From Flavobacteriales bacterium (GTDB lineage: Bacteria > Bacteroidota > Bacteroidia > NS11-12g > UBA9320): a stretch of 64,000 nt of DNA. Positions 17,585-27,115 of the stretch are shown here, one piece after another; the stretch's first letter is position 1; the number at the start of each line of letters is the position of its first letter. Below the pieces are notes generated by a model that had not been told where the DNA came from, searched no databases, and saw only the letters and a program-made list of their open reading frames with translations. The position numbers and the translations under genes were made by a program. The stretch is from assembly GCA_020635355.1 (NCBI GenBank), contig JACJZW010000001.1:496001-560000 (forward strand), given 5' to 3'.

Positions 17585-17971
17585 ATGAAAAAATTACTCT
17601 ACGGCGCAGCTGCCATACTTTTCCTGTCTGTTGGTGCATATTCCTGTAAAGACGATGGAGCCAGCTCAACGCCCAATACATCAACTGGTAAGATCACAGA
17701 CAGTCAAAAAGCCAAGTTGTATGATAAGGAGTGGTACTACTCCGGTGGAACGGGCATTGTTCACGAATTTCTGAACGATGGAACCCTTCGTTTGAGCAAG
17801 TCATTGGACGGCCGGTGGAACTGGGTAAACAAAGGTGACACCATGGACATTAAGGATCATACCAACGCCCGTTACCAATACCTGTTCATCTCCATTGATG
17901 ATCACACCATGTCTTTCAAGGCAAGCGTAGACAACTTTTCAGGTACCTTCAACTACAAAGACACCGAGTAA
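17585..17971 (+). CDS. Small lipoprotein, lipocalin-like fold suspected (128 aa)
   Basis: The ATG at 17585 gives MKKLLYGAAAILFLSVGAYSC, a lipoprotein signal with the acylated cysteine near residue 21; an upstream in-frame start at 17546 would add 13 residues before it. After a threonine- and serine-rich linker, the rest has the pattern KEWYYSGG...HEFLNDGTLR...GRWNWVNKGDTM, which resembles the small lipocalin-like lipoproteins common in Bacteroidota. No function is known. It lies 65 bases after the MORN-variant gene on the same strand and about 100 bases before secA. A hairpin with a T run follows. Confidence 0.7.
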   Translation: MKKLLYGAAAILFLSVGAYSCKDDGASSTPNTSTGKITDSQKAKLYDKEWYYSGGTGIVHEFLNDGTLRLSKSLDGRWNWVNKGDTMDIKDHTNARYQYLFISIDDHTMSFKASVDNFSGTFNYKDTE

Positions 17972-17983
17972 GGTTCATTTTCC

Positions 17984-18021
17984 TGCCAGAATAACCGATT
18001 CAGGAGCTGGCATAGTTTTTT
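17984..18021 (+). terminator. Possible terminator before secA
   Basis: TGCCAG (17984-17989) pairs with CTGGCA (18007-18012) across a 17-base loop and is followed by a T6 run (18016-18021). The stem is short and the loop long, so strength is uncertain. Confidence 0.4.
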
Positions 18022-18074
18022 ATCAATGGCTGTCGTAGTTCGTCGTATGACGGATTACCAGATATACGGATATT

Positions 18075-21000
18075 ATGATTAATAAGATCGTCAAGGGCAT
18101 AACCGGAGTTTTTGGCAATAAAGCTCAGCGAGACCTCAAGGAACTTCAGCCCTACGTTGGCAAGATCAACTCTTTTTACGATTCCTACCGATCGTTGTCA
18201 AATGATCAGCTAAGGGCCAAGACCGATGAATTTGTCGGTCGGATCAACGATCACTTATCGGACATTGATACGGCCATAGCCGATCTCCGATCCAAGGTGA
18301 ACACGTCCAAAGCGTCACAAATTGAAGAGCGCGAAAACTGGTATAAGGAGATTGATGAGTTGGAGAGCCAGCGCGACAAGGAACTGGAAGTGGCTCTGAA
18401 TGATTTGCTTCCCGAAGCCTTTGCAGTGGTTAAGGAAACGGCCCGACGATTTACTGAAAACGATACTGTTGACGTAACCGCAACCGATTACGATCGGGAT
18501 CTGGCAGCAACCCGTCCACACATTAACATACTGGGTTCGTCCGCCGTATATGACACCACCTGGGAAGCTGCCGGAGCTACCGTGGTTTGGAACATGATTC
18601 ACTACGATGTCCAGCTCATTGGTGGGGTAGTTCTGCACAAAGGTAAAATTGCCGAGATGGCTACAGGGGAAGGTAAAACCCTGGTTTCAACACTACCGGC
18701 CTATCTCAATGCCTTGGGAAAACGTGGTGTTCATGTGGTAACGGTGAACGATTACCTTGCCCGCCGGGACTGCGAATGGAATGCTCCGATCTTTCAGTTT
18801 CATGGATTGAAGGTAGATTGTATCGATTACTATCGACCCAACAGCGAGGATCGAAGACGAGCATACAAAGCGGATATCACCTACGGAACCAACAATGAGT
18901 TTGGTTTTGATTACCTGCGCGACAATATGGCGCACTCTCCGGAAGATCTGGTACAAGGCAAACACCACTACGCTATGATTGACGAGGTGGATTCGGTATT
19001 GATTGACGATGCCCGAACCCCACTCATCATTTCTGGCCCCATTCCAAAGGGCGATCAGCACGAATTCGCCGACCTCAAACCACGCATCCAGCGATTGGTG
19101 GAGGCTCAGAAACGAACCTTGACGGCATCTCTTCAGGAAGCCAAAAAACTCATCGCCGAAGGAAAGGACAAAGAAGGTGGATTGCACTTGTTCCGTGCCC
19201 ATCGAGGTTTGCCAAAGTCCAAGCCCCTGATTAAGTTCTTGGGTGAACAAGGTGTGAAAGCACTGATGCTGAAGACCGAAAATTACTACCTTCAGGATCA
19301 ACAAAAGGAAATGCATGTGGTGGATGAAGAATTGTACTTCACCATCGATGAAAAGAATAATCAAGTTGAGTTAACCGACAAAGGCATTGAACTGATCACT
19401 TCATCTGGAGAGGATAAAAACTTCTTCATCATTCCGGATGTTGGCAGTTTGATGGCCGATTTGGAGAAAGCCAATCTATCGCCGGAAGAAACCCGAAGTC
19501 GCAAGGATGAAGTGATGCGTGACTTCTCCGTAAAATCGGAGCGTATCCACTCGGTAAACCAATTGCTCAAAGCCTACACCCTTTTTGAACGCGATGTGGA
19601 ATACATCGTTCAGGATAACAAGGTGAAGATTGTGGACGAGCAAACCGGTCGGGTGATGGACGGAAGACGCTATAGCGACGGCTTGCACCAGGCTATTGAA
19701 GCCAAAGAAAATGTTAAGGTGGAGGCTGCCACACAAACCTTTGCCACCATTACTCTCCAGAACTATTTCCGGATGTACCACAAACTGTCGGGTATGACCG
19801 GTACAGCAGAAACCGAAGCCGGGGAATTCTGGGAAATCTATGAGTTGGACGTCACCGTGATACCAACCAATAAACCCATCATTCGGGACGATAAAGAAGA
19901 TCTGGTATACAAAACCAAGCGAGCGAAATACAACGCCGTAATCGAAGAAATTTTAAGACTTCAGGAACAAGGTCGGCCGGTTCTGGTTGGTACTACTTCG
20001 GTGGAAGTTTCTGAAACACTCAGCCGAATGCTCAACCTCCGAAAGTTGAAGCATAATGTGTTGAACGCGAAGCATCACCAGCGTGAGGCTGAAATTGTTG
20101 CCGAAGCCGGTTTACAAGGTGCGGTAACCATTGCCACCAACATGGCTGGTCGGGGTACGGACATCAAACTGAAACCCGAAGTTATACAAGCCGGTGGTTT
20201 GGCCATTCTGGGCACAGAACGACACGATTCACGTCGAGTGGACAGACAGCTCAGAGGGCGTGCCGGACGTCAGGGTGATCCCGGTTCGTCTCAGTTCTTT
20301 GTTTCGTTGGAAGACGACCTCATGCGGTTGTTTAATTCCGATCGGGTAGTGAAAATTATGGATACGCTGGGCTATGACGAAAGTGAAGTCATTCAGCATT
20401 CCAGCATCACCAAAACCATTGAGCGATCACAGAAGAAGGTAGAGCAGAATAACTTCGGTATTCGTAAGCGCTTGCTGGAATACGACGATGTGATGAATAA
20501 ACAGCGGGTGGTGGTGTACAGCAGACGTAGACACGCTTTGCACGGTGACCGGTTGTCTGTTGACATCAACAACGCCTTATACGACTGGGTAGATGAAAAA
20601 GTTGCCCAATTCCAGGATGTATCGGATTTTGACGGCTTCAAGTTGGAGTGTCTCCGAATCTTGGCCTATGAACCATCCATCTCGGAGGAAGATTTCCTCA
20701 ATACAGGTGGCAATGTGACTCAGTTGGTTTTTGATGAACTTCAGGAGCATTATCAGCAAAAGAGTCAATTCATCATTGATCAGGCCACGCCCGTGCTTAA
20801 AAACATTCACCGTGAACGCGGTGAGAATGTTCGCAATGTGTTGGTTCCGTTTACCGATGGAACTAAGGCCATTAGTGTACCGGTAAGTCTGGAGAAAGCC
20901 ATTGAAGATGAATCGTTTGAGTTGATAAATGCCTTCGAACGATTAATGGCTCTGGCCGTTATAGATGATAATTGGAAAGAGCACTTACGTGAGTTGGACG

Positions 21001-21377
21001 ATCTGAAACAAGCAGCCAATAATGCCTCGCTTGAACAGAAGGATCCACTGTTGATTTACAAGTTGGAAAGTTTCAACCTGTTTAAGGATATGGTGGCTAA
21101 GATGAATGAGGAAACCCTTTCCCTCCTATTCCGCAGCTATATTCAAAATCAGGATCCGGATCAGGTTAAGGAAGCCCGTCAAGTGCAACGACAGGAGCCT
21201 AAACTCACAGCTAGCCGGTCTGATGTTGGCGGCGGACCTCAGGAACAACAAGCTCAATCAGCTGGTCCACGAGAGCGAACACAACCACTTCGAACGGAGA
21301 AAAAAGTGGGTCGAAATGATCCATGTCCGTGTGGAAGTGGAAAAAAATACAAGAAATGTCACGGTGCCGACGTTTAG
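18075..21377 (+). CDS. secA: Preprotein translocase ATPase SecA
   Basis: SecA (1100 aa) drives export of unfolded preproteins through SecYEG using ATP. Visible elements are the Walker A motif MATGEGKT at residues 195-202, Walker B with [15 protein letters not shown] about 110 residues later, the preprotein-crosslinking region, the second motor domain with [12 protein letters not shown] and [18 protein letters not shown], and the C-terminal zinc-binding tail with Cys1084, Cys1086, Cys1095 and His1096. The length exceeds that of Proteobacteria (about 900) because of extra segments near residues 60-130 and 330-430, which is usual in Bacteroidota. It serves the many signal-peptide proteins nearby. 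The following SPOR gene starts nine bases later. Confidence 0.98.
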   Translation: MINKIVKGITGVFGNKAQRDLKELQPYVGKINSFYDSYRSLSNDQLRAKTDEFVGRINDHLSDIDTAIADLRSKVNTSKASQIEERENWYKEIDELESQRDKELEVALNDLLPEAFAVVKETARRFTENDTVDVTATDYDRDLAATRPHINILGSSAVYDTTWEAAGATVVWNMIHYDVQLIGGVVLHKGKIAEMATGEGKTLVSTLPAYLNALGKRGVHVVTVNDYLARRDCEWNAPIFQFHGLKVDCIDYYRPNSEDRRRAYKADITYGTNNEFGFDYLRDNMAHSPEDLVQGKHHYAMIDEVDSVLIDDARTPLIISGPIPKGDQHEFADLKPRIQRLVEAQKRTLTASLQEAKKLIAEGKDKEGGLHLFRAHRGLPKSKPLIKFLGEQGVKALMLKTENYYLQDQQKEMHVVDEELYFTIDEKNNQVELTDKGIELITSSGEDKNFFIIPDVGSLMADLEKANLSPEETRSRKDEVMRDFSVKSERIHSVNQLLKAYTLFERDVEYIVQDNKVKIVDEQTGRVMDGRRYSDGLHQAIEAKENVKVEAATQTFATITLQNYFRMYHKLSGMTGTAETEAGEFWEIYELDVTVIPTNKPIIRDDKEDLVYKTKRAKYNAVIEEILRLQEQGRPVLVGTTSVEVSETLSRMLNLRKLKHNVLNAKHHQREAEIVAEAGLQGAVTIATNMAGRGTDIKLKPEVIQAGGLAILGTERHDSRRVDRQLRGRAGRQGDPGSSQFFVSLEDDLMRLFNSDRVVKIMDTLGYDESEVIQHSSITKTIERSQKKVEQNNFGIRKRLLEYDDVMNKQRVVVYSRRRHALHGDRLSVDINNALYDWVDEKVAQFQDVSDFDGFKLECLRILAYEPSISEEDFLNTGGNVTQLVFDELQEHYQQKSQFIIDQATPVLKNIHRERGENVRNVLVPFTDGTKAISVPVSLEKAIEDESFELINAFERLMALAVIDDNWKEHLRELDDLKQAANNASLEQKDPLLIYKLESFNLFKDMVAKMNEETLSLLFRSYIQNQDPDQVKEARQVQRQEPKLTASRSDVGGGPQEQQAQSAGPRERTQPLRTEKKVGRNDPCPCGSGKKYKKCHGADV

Positions 21378-21386
21378 TTTCGTGAA

Positions 21387-21776
21387 ATGCGAACGCTCTT
21401 AGCACTTTTCGTTTTAACCGTTGGGTTCACCTTCGGAGCTGCAGCTCAGGTTGAGATAATCGGCGGTAGCTCGGTTCAGGCGATGATCGACAATCGAGTT
21501 ATTCATGCCGACACAACCAATATCAGTGGGTATCGGATTCAATTATTTTTTGGAAATGATCGCGCCGAGGCGCAAAAGACTCAGGCGAAGTTTAACCAGT
21601 TGTTTCCGGAATGGTCCGATGAATCCTACATCGTATACTACGATCCCAACTGGCGTGTTCGTGTAGGCAACTTCTACCGAAAAATTGACGCGCAGCCTAT
21701 GATGAAGACATTGCAAGCTGAGTTTGGAAACGTCTTTTTGATTCGGGATAAGATCACCCTTCCTGCGTTGGATTAA
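21387..21776 (+). CDS. Exported SPOR-domain protein (129 aa)
   Basis: A signal peptide (MRTLLALFVLTVGFTFGAAAQ) precedes one SPOR-like domain at about 45-120: GYRIQLFFGNDRAEAQKTQAKF, then YYDPNWRVRVGNFYRKIDAQPMM, with the classic R-V-x-V-G-x-F core. SPOR domains bind peptidoglycan stripped of stem peptides, typically at division sites. With nothing else attached, this is a minimal SPOR protein in the periplasm. It begins nine bases after secA and is probably co-transcribed with it, although a functional link is not established. Confidence 0.85.
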   Translation: MRTLLALFVLTVGFTFGAAAQVEIIGGSSVQAMIDNRVIHADTTNISGYRIQLFFGNDRAEAQKTQAKFNQLFPEWSDESYIVYYDPNWRVRVGNFYRKIDAQPMMKTLQAEFGNVFLIRDKITLPALD

Positions 21777-21780
21777 CGAC

Positions 21781-21900
21781 AATCAGCTATCAACTATCAG
21801 CTATTAGCTATTAGCCCGCGACGCTCGTTTCACTCGGTCAGGATAAACGGTTAGCGAAATCCGTAATCCCGAATCCCGAATCTCGAATCTCGAATCCGAA
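21781..21900. repeat. Intergenic word repeats (AGCTAT, CCCGAAT families)
   Basis: Between the convergent SPOR and flavoprotein genes lie AGCTATTAGCTATTAGC-type units, then CGCTCGTTTCACTCGGTCAG plus GATAAACGG, then CCCGAAT/CTCGAAT heptamers. The central segment is a diverged copy of the block CTGTCGTTCGCTTTGCTCAG seen twice at 6.4-6.7 kb, and the block order is related. No gene is present. Confidence 0.75.
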
Positions 21901-21901
21901 C

Positions 21902-23155
21902 CTATTTGTTGAACAACAACTTTAAATAAAATCGCGGGTCCCGAAATCTGGTGCGCAGGTCTACGTTTTCAAACATGGCCGTTAACGTGGTTCGGAATTC
22001 CTTACTTTTTTGCCCTTTGTTTACCACAAAATTAAAGAGCCAGGGATAGTTTACCATTTGTTGGAGTTTGTGACTCATGGCCAATTCCGGTCCAAGATGA
22101 TGGTACACATGTTCATCGTACTTGCTGAGAAAATCAGCATCATAGCGCTCCTGTTGGGTGGCGTCCACGGCCATTTCCGCAGCATAATATCCACTGATCA
22201 TTCCGTTGCCAATACCCTCACCGGTAAACGGATCAATGAGGGAGGCCGCATCACCGGTTAATATCAATCGGTTGAATGAAATTTGTCGGCGTTTCGAACC
22301 CAACGGCAACCCCCACCCTTTTGGGCTTTCGAGCGGCTCTGCCGATTTGAATCGTTTTGAGATTTCCGGGTGTGTTTCAATGATTCGCGCCAATTCATTT
22401 TTGAGATTCACCTTCTTATCGGACACCTTGGAACTCAACATGCCAATCCCCACATTTACCCGGTTGTTGGTCATCGGGAAAATCCAGAAATAGCCAGGCA
22501 ACACATCCTTGATGAAGTGAAGTTCTATAAATCCATTGGGATGTAGTCCTTCAACTCCCTGCCAGTATTGCCGTAATCCGGCACAATGATGGTTTTTATC
22601 CACCTCGATTCCGTATTCTCGAGCAATCCGTGAATGTGCTCCGGAAGCATCTATGAGCATATCGGCGGTAACCACCTTTCCATCCGGCATGGTGATCTCA
22701 ATTCTGTCTTCATGAATACGGATGTGTGCATCCGTACCCAAAACCAAATCGGCGTATGCAGAAGCAGCCGATTTCACTAAAAAAGCATCGAAATCCATCC
22801 TTGTGGCGATAAAACCAGGTGCCATTTGTTCCGGTGATGGATTCTGCTTGAACGGTACCTGAAGGGCTTTCCCATTCGGTGCATAGAATGAAATGCCCCA
22901 ACTGGGAAGAAATTCAGTGGAGATGGAAGCCAGCTTTGCCGACAAACCGGGGGCTACGCGATTTAAAGCATAGACCACTTTACCACTGAGTGCGTCACCA
23001 CAAATTTTGTCTCTTGGAAACGTCGACTTATCAATCAGGAGATGATGAACCCCATTCTGGGTAAGATGAAGGGAAGCCGAACAACCTGACGGTCCTGCGC
23101 CCAAAATACATACCGGATAGTGACTGCGACCCAATGCCTTTTCTTGAGAGCGCAA
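21902..23155 (-). CDS. Geranylgeranyl-reductase-family FAD oxidoreductase
   Basis: A 417-residue flavoprotein. The N-terminal Rossmann FAD motif is CILGAGPSGCSASLHL (about residues 16-31), followed by the family's DKSTFPRDKICGDALSG. The distal FAD contact is LTGDAASLIDPFTGEGIGNG (about 290-310). This matches the geranylgeranyl reductase group, whose members reduce prenyl chains of lipids, quinones or chlorophylls, or act as halogenase-like monooxygenases. The substrate here is unknown; menaquinone or carotenoid-type prenyl lipids are plausible. Its promoter side faces the minisatellite and the IS element, so the insertion could have altered its expression. Confidence 0.8.
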   Translation of the reverse strand: MRSQEKALGRSHYPVCILGAGPSGCSASLHLTQNGVHHLLIDKSTFPRDKICGDALSGKVVYALNRVAPGLSAKLASISTEFLPSWGISFYAPNGKALQVPFKQNPSPEQMAPGFIATRMDFDAFLVKSAASAYADLVLGTDAHIRIHEDRIEITMPDGKVVTADMLIDASGAHSRIAREYGIEVDKNHHCAGLRQYWQGVEGLHPNGFIELHFIKDVLPGYFWIFPMTNNRVNVGIGMLSSKVSDKKVNLKNELARIIETHPEISKRFKSAEPLESPKGWGLPLGSKRRQISFNRLILTGDAASLIDPFTGEGIGNGMISGYYAAEMAVDATQQERYDADFLSKYDEHVYHHLGPELAMSHKLQQMVNYPWLFNFVVNKGQKSKEFRTTLTAMFENVDLRTRFRDPRFYLKLLFNK

Positions 23156-23184
23156 AGATGTTTAATCTAGTTGGAATTCTGGGG

Positions 23185-23238
23185 ATTAGGGAATGGTGGA
23201 ATAGTAGAATAGTGAACTAGAGGAATAGTGGACTAGGA
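23185..23238. repeat. Minisatellite of GAATAGTGGACTAG units, left of the IS
   Basis: Tandem degenerate units (GAATAGTAGAATAGTGAACTAG, then GAATAGTGGACTAG) run up to the left IS border. The same units continue directly after the IS at 24588, which shows that the IS split the array. Confidence 0.75.
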
Positions 23239-23298
23239 TGTATTATCCTAAAAAAGGTTGACAGTTTTTCTGTTATATACTGTTCTAGGTTTACATGG

Positions 23299-24129
23299 TT
23301 AGTTTAACACTGAAGTTGGTTTACAACTCAAATGTACTGATTCAGGAGTTTTGTATCCAATACTTTGATGTAACCTCATCTCATTGTATTTGACAACCGC
23401 CTTTTGGACCCTGATTTTTGCATGCTGGATGTCATGTAGTTTGCCGAAGGGATAGATGAGCTCATTCTTCATGATTCCATTTATTCGTTCGGCTATGGCG
23501 TTGTCATAAGGACTACCGGTTTGGGTCATACTGACCGATACATTGTACTTTCCAAGCTTTTTGATGTAGCTGTGGCTGCAATACTGGATGCCGCGATCAG
23601 AATGATGTATCAGTCCATCGGTCACTGGATTTTGATCAATGGCCATTTGAAGTGCCTTAAGGGCTGATGAAGTATCCAAACGACGGGACACTTCATAGCC
23701 AACAATCTTTCGGGATACTGCGTCTGTTATCAAGAATAGATAGCACCAATACTCACCCAATTCCAGATAGGTAATGTCCGACACCCAAAGCTGATTAGGT
23801 TCGGTAAAGGTTGTATGTTTGGTTAAATCAGGATGCTTCCTGAGCCAATGATTGCTCCAGGTAGTTTGAGGCTTGGAGCGTCTATGCTTACGTTGTAGCA
23901 ACCCACGCTCTCTCAATAAATTGAAGGTCTTATCCCGCCCGATCTTAATACCTTGTTTCTTCCAATTTGCTTGGCAGTGCTCTAGGATTTTAATCGTCCC
24001 GGTTTTAGGTAATTCTTGACGGATCTCCTGGACCGATGCAAGGATCTTCTGGCTCTTGATCAGCCACTCAGATCGAGAACGAACCTGTTTGTAGTACGCC
24101 TGACGGCTATACCCCAACACGTCACACAA
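23299..24129 (-). CDS. IS3-family transposase OrfB (DDE catalytic part)
   Basis: The 276-residue frame has an N-terminal HTH_21-type region (about 30-85, with LRERGLLQRKHRRSKP) and an rve integrase core. The DDE triad is visible: Asp in LWVSDITYLELG, Asp in LIHHSDRGIQYCS and Glu in SPYDNAIAERINGIMKNE, 35 residues apart as in IS3. It lies in the -1 frame relative to orfA. Although it could start at TTG 24129, IS3 elements normally make the active transposase by -1 frameshifting from orfA; AAC-AAA-AAG near the end of orfA (24138-24143) is a plausible slip site. No frame disruption is seen. Confidence 0.92.
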   Translation of the reverse strand: MCDVLGYSRQAYYKQVRSRSEWLIKSQKILASVQEIRQELPKTGTIKILEHCQANWKKQGIKIGRDKTFNLLRERGLLQRKHRRSKPQTTWSNHWLRKHPDLTKHTTFTEPNQLWVSDITYLELGEYWCYLFLITDAVSRKIVGYEVSRRLDTSSALKALQMAIDQNPVTDGLIHHSDRGIQYCSHSYIKKLGKYNVSVSMTQTGSPYDNAIAERINGIMKNELIYPFGKLHDIQHAKIRVQKAVVKYNEMRLHQSIGYKTPESVHLSCKPTSVLN

Positions 24130-24134
24130 TACAC

Positions 24135-24548
24135 TTACTTTTTGTTCTTGTGCTTTTCGTTGGACGGCTGGGGCCCATACTTTTTTCGAATCGGGATATG
24201 CAACTCTTCTTCGGCAATGTCGATCATCGTCTCCAACAACTCGGATTTGAGATTCGCTCGCTCAAGCTTCTTCTCAAGTTCGGCTATTCGACGTTGAAGT
24301 TCTTCTGAATCCGTGGGCTTAATCTTTTTCATATCCAAGTCCAAAAATAAATCCTCTGATTCAGACGATTCAACCATTAAAAGTGGGCCATATTTCTGAA
24401 TCCAACGATCTAGTCCCGTGTAACTTATGCCAAAGGTCTGGGTAATCTCATTCTTGGTAAATCCGCCAGATAAGTACATCTGTACGGCGCGATGTTTGTC
24501 CGATTCCTTGAATCGGTTACGAGGTGAATGTAATCTGTGTAGTTCCAT
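24135..24548 (-). CDS. IS3-family OrfA (helix-turn-helix, leucine zipper)
   Basis: This 137-residue frame contains an HTH at about 15-55 (KESDKHRAVQMYLSGG, then KNEITQTFGISYTGLDRWI) that would recognise the IS ends, followed by an acidic linker and a coiled segment at about 80-115 (EELQRRIAELEKKLERANLK) for multimerisation. It ends in a lysine run whose codons AAA-AAG provide the likely -1 slippage site leading into orfB; the stop codon follows immediately. Alone it usually represses transposition. Confidence 0.9.
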   Translation of the reverse strand: MELHRLHSPRNRFKESDKHRAVQMYLSGGFTKNEITQTFGISYTGLDRWIQKYGPLLMVESSESEDLFLDLDMKKIKPTDSEELQRRIAELEKKLERANLKSELLETMIDIAEEELHIPIRKKYGPQPSNEKHKNKK

Positions 24549-24587
24549 AAGTTGACTTTTTGTGTCAACCTATTTCAGGATAGGACA

Positions 24588-24680
24588 GGAGAATAGTGGA
24601 CTAGTTTCCTATTCCTCTAATTTCCTATTCCTCTAGTCTTCTATTCCCCTAGTCTTCTAATCCTCTAGTTTTCTATTCCC
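24588..24680. repeat. Minisatellite right of the IS, turning into its own reverse complement
   Basis: Directly after the IS the array resumes as GAATAGTGGACTAG and then flips near 24604 into reverse-complement units (TTTCCTATTCCTCTA, CTAGTCTTCTATTCC). The two arms could pair in single-stranded DNA or RNA. The array ends about 15 bases before the VCBS gene's stop codon. Confidence 0.7.
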
Positions 24681-24695
24681 TATCCACGACCTCTC

Positions 24696-26987
24696 CTAGT
24701 GAATAACCGTAAATTTCGTAGTGTACCAGGCATTTCCGGCTGTTACCCGTAGGATGTAGATACCGTTGGCCAGCGAAGAAACATCAGCAGCCTGATCGTT
24801 GATGCATACGTTGTGCTGAACCCCTTGGAGGTCAAAGATCTGAACAACTGATTTCGTTGGTAAGTCCTGAATGGTGAGTTGCTGATCCACCGGATTGGGA
24901 TAAACCCGCAAGGTTAAATTTATCTGAGGTACCGTAACACTCAACGGATTGCAATCTTCCGATCCACGCATGAACTGGATCCCTCCTCGTGAATTACCAA
25001 CCATGATATCCTGCTTGCCGTCGTCATTCAAATCGGCGATGGCGGCAATTGAATTGCTTCCCACCGTGTAATTGTAGCACGTCATGGTCTGCGGCAAGTA
25101 ATTAACGTATTCAAAGGCTGTAAATGCTTCTCCGGTTTGATACGATCGGATGTCCCGAACAATTTTAAGTGTTCCATCCTCTCCTCCCAGGATAAATTCG
25201 GGATTGTCGTTTCCGTCCAAATCCATCAACTTGGGGGAACTGTATCCAATGGAGAAATAAACCAGGCTGTCGTATAATTCCTCCTTTTCAGCATTCCAGA
25301 ACACCTGAATAATTTTTCGATTCGCCATCATACCGCCAAACGTATCGGATACCAGTTCAAATTCCGGTACGGTGGTAGTTGAGGTATTTTTATAGAAGAA
25401 GGTATTCCCTTCATAACACCCGATCAGTAGGTCATTGTCGCCATCACCATCTACATCACCAATAAACGGTGCGCTGCTGCTGCCGGCATCAATGTTAAAC
25501 GCATTGTCGGACACCTTGGAAGCTGATGCAGTTTTCCCGGATCCAACGATGTTATATAGGATCAAGGTTCCATTTACTTCTCCAATCAACAGTTCCGGCT
25601 TGCCGTCCTTGTTAAGGTCTCCGAACGTTGGAACCAGGCGTTGAATCGAATCTTTTTCCAAACCGAGATAATCGTCAACAGCGTGTTTGAAAATGGCCTT
25701 GGACTTCGTCCCGATGTTTTCATACAACACCAATTTGTCGTGCCGATCGGCGGTTAGACCCCAATCGCCATTGGTGGCAATGATCAGATCCTGATCGCCA
25801 TCTGCATCCATATCCCAAAATACCGGTGCCGTGTGAGATCCCAAGTCCAACATATCGCTTACCAGGAAGGTGGAATCCTGAAAATTGAATACTGGCTTAT
25901 TGTTCTTTCCTGAGTTGGTGTAGTAAAGCAGCACACCCGATTCTCGGAAGTATCCGCTGGTTTTATCGGTATAATTGACCCCAACTAACAAATCGTTGAT
26001 GCCATCTCCGTTCACATCCTGATAAAATGCTGCCGGAAAAGTATTCAACTTGGCTTGGCGGGTATTGGAAGGAAATTTAGGATCATAGGAAATCATGGTA
26101 TCGAACTGTTTGCTCGCATCCAATCGTCCATTTTCCAGGTAGATCAAATTGGAAAAACCGGCATTCCCCAGGACCAGATCCATATCGTCGTCCTCATCTC
26201 CATCAATCAATAATAAAGAGGAGCCACCAGCATGTTTTTTCAGCTTTTTATAACAGAACTGATTTCGTCGGAGGATGATCTCGTTGGTGGCATCTCCTTC
26301 AATGAAGTCGCCCCAGCACACATCCGCTTCAATGTATACCGGCGGATCCAGTGGCAGATTGTTATCGGCTGTCACATTCCGAAACAGCGTAATTCCCGAT
26401 CCAAATTTTTGCAAGGTCAGAAAGTCGATATCCCCATCGCCATCCACATCTTCCACTGCCGGTAAATTGGCGGCATCGCAATACATATCTGACGTATCCA
26501 GAGGCGGAGAACCGTGATTATAGGCCCGAAGGGTTTGATTCACGAGGGTTAACTGGATATGGTTATCCGTGGACGTAGTGGTGTTGCGGAAGAGCGAAAC
26601 CGATTGATTATCATCGTCTCTTAGCCACAGATCGGGCTTTCCGTCCATATTGTAATCCTTGAAAACACACCACGACGTAATCTTTGGGAAGATCTGATCG
26701 TAGCGGGGCTGATGTTGGTATTTCCCCGTTGCAATTTGAATGAGGGAGGTAACCTTCTTACCGGATCGATCAAAAACAAATAGATCATTGGTGCCGTCGT
26801 TATTGATGTCAATCACAAATAATTGCGGCTGATTCAACCCACCGGTTGTTGCCAGTGTGAGTACCTTGCCATTCGCATCCTGAAACTCAGGCCCATTTTC
26901 AACCACAAATGAAATCTCGTTCTGAGCCGATGCCAGAACCGGTAAGAATAATAGGATGAAGATCATCCGAATGGGTCTGATGAACAT
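24696..26987 (-). CDS. Secreted VCBS/FG-GAP repeat protein with T9SS type A sorting domain
   Basis: I use ATG 26987 (MFIRPIRMIFILLFLPVLASAQ), which places the signal peptide at the N-terminus; a longer frame reaches back to 27056. The 763-residue product has about eight FG-GAP/VCBS repeats with calcium-binding cores such as DINNDGTNDLFVFD, DVDGDGDIDFL, DMDADGDQDLIIA and DLNDDGKQDIMVG, forming one or two beta propellers. The last 75 residues are a type IX secretion C-terminal domain: LRVYPNPVDQQLTI followed by SSLANGIYILRV and a short final strand. The protein should be exported by Sec, moved out by T9SS and anchored or released at the surface. Its ligand is unknown. Confidence 0.88.
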   Translation of the reverse strand: MFIRPIRMIFILLFLPVLASAQNEISFVVENGPEFQDANGKVLTLATTGGLNQPQLFVIDINNDGTNDLFVFDRSGKKVTSLIQIATGKYQHQPRYDQIFPKITSWCVFKDYNMDGKPDLWLRDDDNQSVSLFRNTTTSTDNHIQLTLVNQTLRAYNHGSPPLDTSDMYCDAANLPAVEDVDGDGDIDFLTLQKFGSGITLFRNVTADNNLPLDPPVYIEADVCWGDFIEGDATNEIILRRNQFCYKKLKKHAGGSSLLLIDGDEDDDMDLVLGNAGFSNLIYLENGRLDASKQFDTMISYDPKFPSNTRQAKLNTFPAAFYQDVNGDGINDLLVGVNYTDKTSGYFRESGVLLYYTNSGKNNKPVFNFQDSTFLVSDMLDLGSHTAPVFWDMDADGDQDLIIATNGDWGLTADRHDKLVLYENIGTKSKAIFKHAVDDYLGLEKDSIQRLVPTFGDLNKDGKPELLIGEVNGTLILYNIVGSGKTASASKVSDNAFNIDAGSSSAPFIGDVDGDGDNDLLIGCYEGNTFFYKNTSTTTVPEFELVSDTFGGMMANRKIIQVFWNAEKEELYDSLVYFSIGYSSPKLMDLDGNDNPEFILGGEDGTLKIVRDIRSYQTGEAFTAFEYVNYLPQTMTCYNYTVGSNSIAAIADLNDDGKQDIMVGNSRGGIQFMRGSEDCNPLSVTVPQINLTLRVYPNPVDQQLTIQDLPTKSVVQIFDLQGVQHNVCINDQAADVSSLANGIYILRVTAGNAWYTTKFTVIH

Positions 26988-27115
26988 AGAAGATCGGTTT
27001 ATAAAAGGATGCAAAATCAGTGCTTTACGCTGCATGGGATTTCGAATAAAACACACAAAATTCTAAAAGCCGTCATTAATTCGTAACACTATCCACCTCT
27101 AATCGTTAAAGGAGT

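Larger units (their letters stand above)
23239..24587 (-). mobile_element. Complete IS3-family insertion sequence (1349 bp)
   Basis: Both ends can be defined from sequence. Imperfect terminal inverted repeats of 25 bases (23239-23263 and 24563-24587; 21 of 25 match) begin with TGT and share the core TATCCTrAAwAGGTTGACA. A 3-bp target duplication, GGA, lies at 23236-23238 and 24588-24590. The element encodes two overlapping-type frames, orfA (24135-24548) and orfB (23299-24129), typical of IS3. Small hairpins lie inside each end: ACAG-TTTTT-CTGT on the left and GTTGAC-TTTTTGT-GTCAAC on the right, the latter just before orfA, where it could block incoming transcription. With both frames intact and ends matched, it could still be active. 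Confidence 0.9.

Noticed and set aside
18693..19364. 223-codon open frame on the minus strand
   Set aside because: Antisense to secA; a coding shadow with low-complexity hydrophobic sequence and no recognisable domain.
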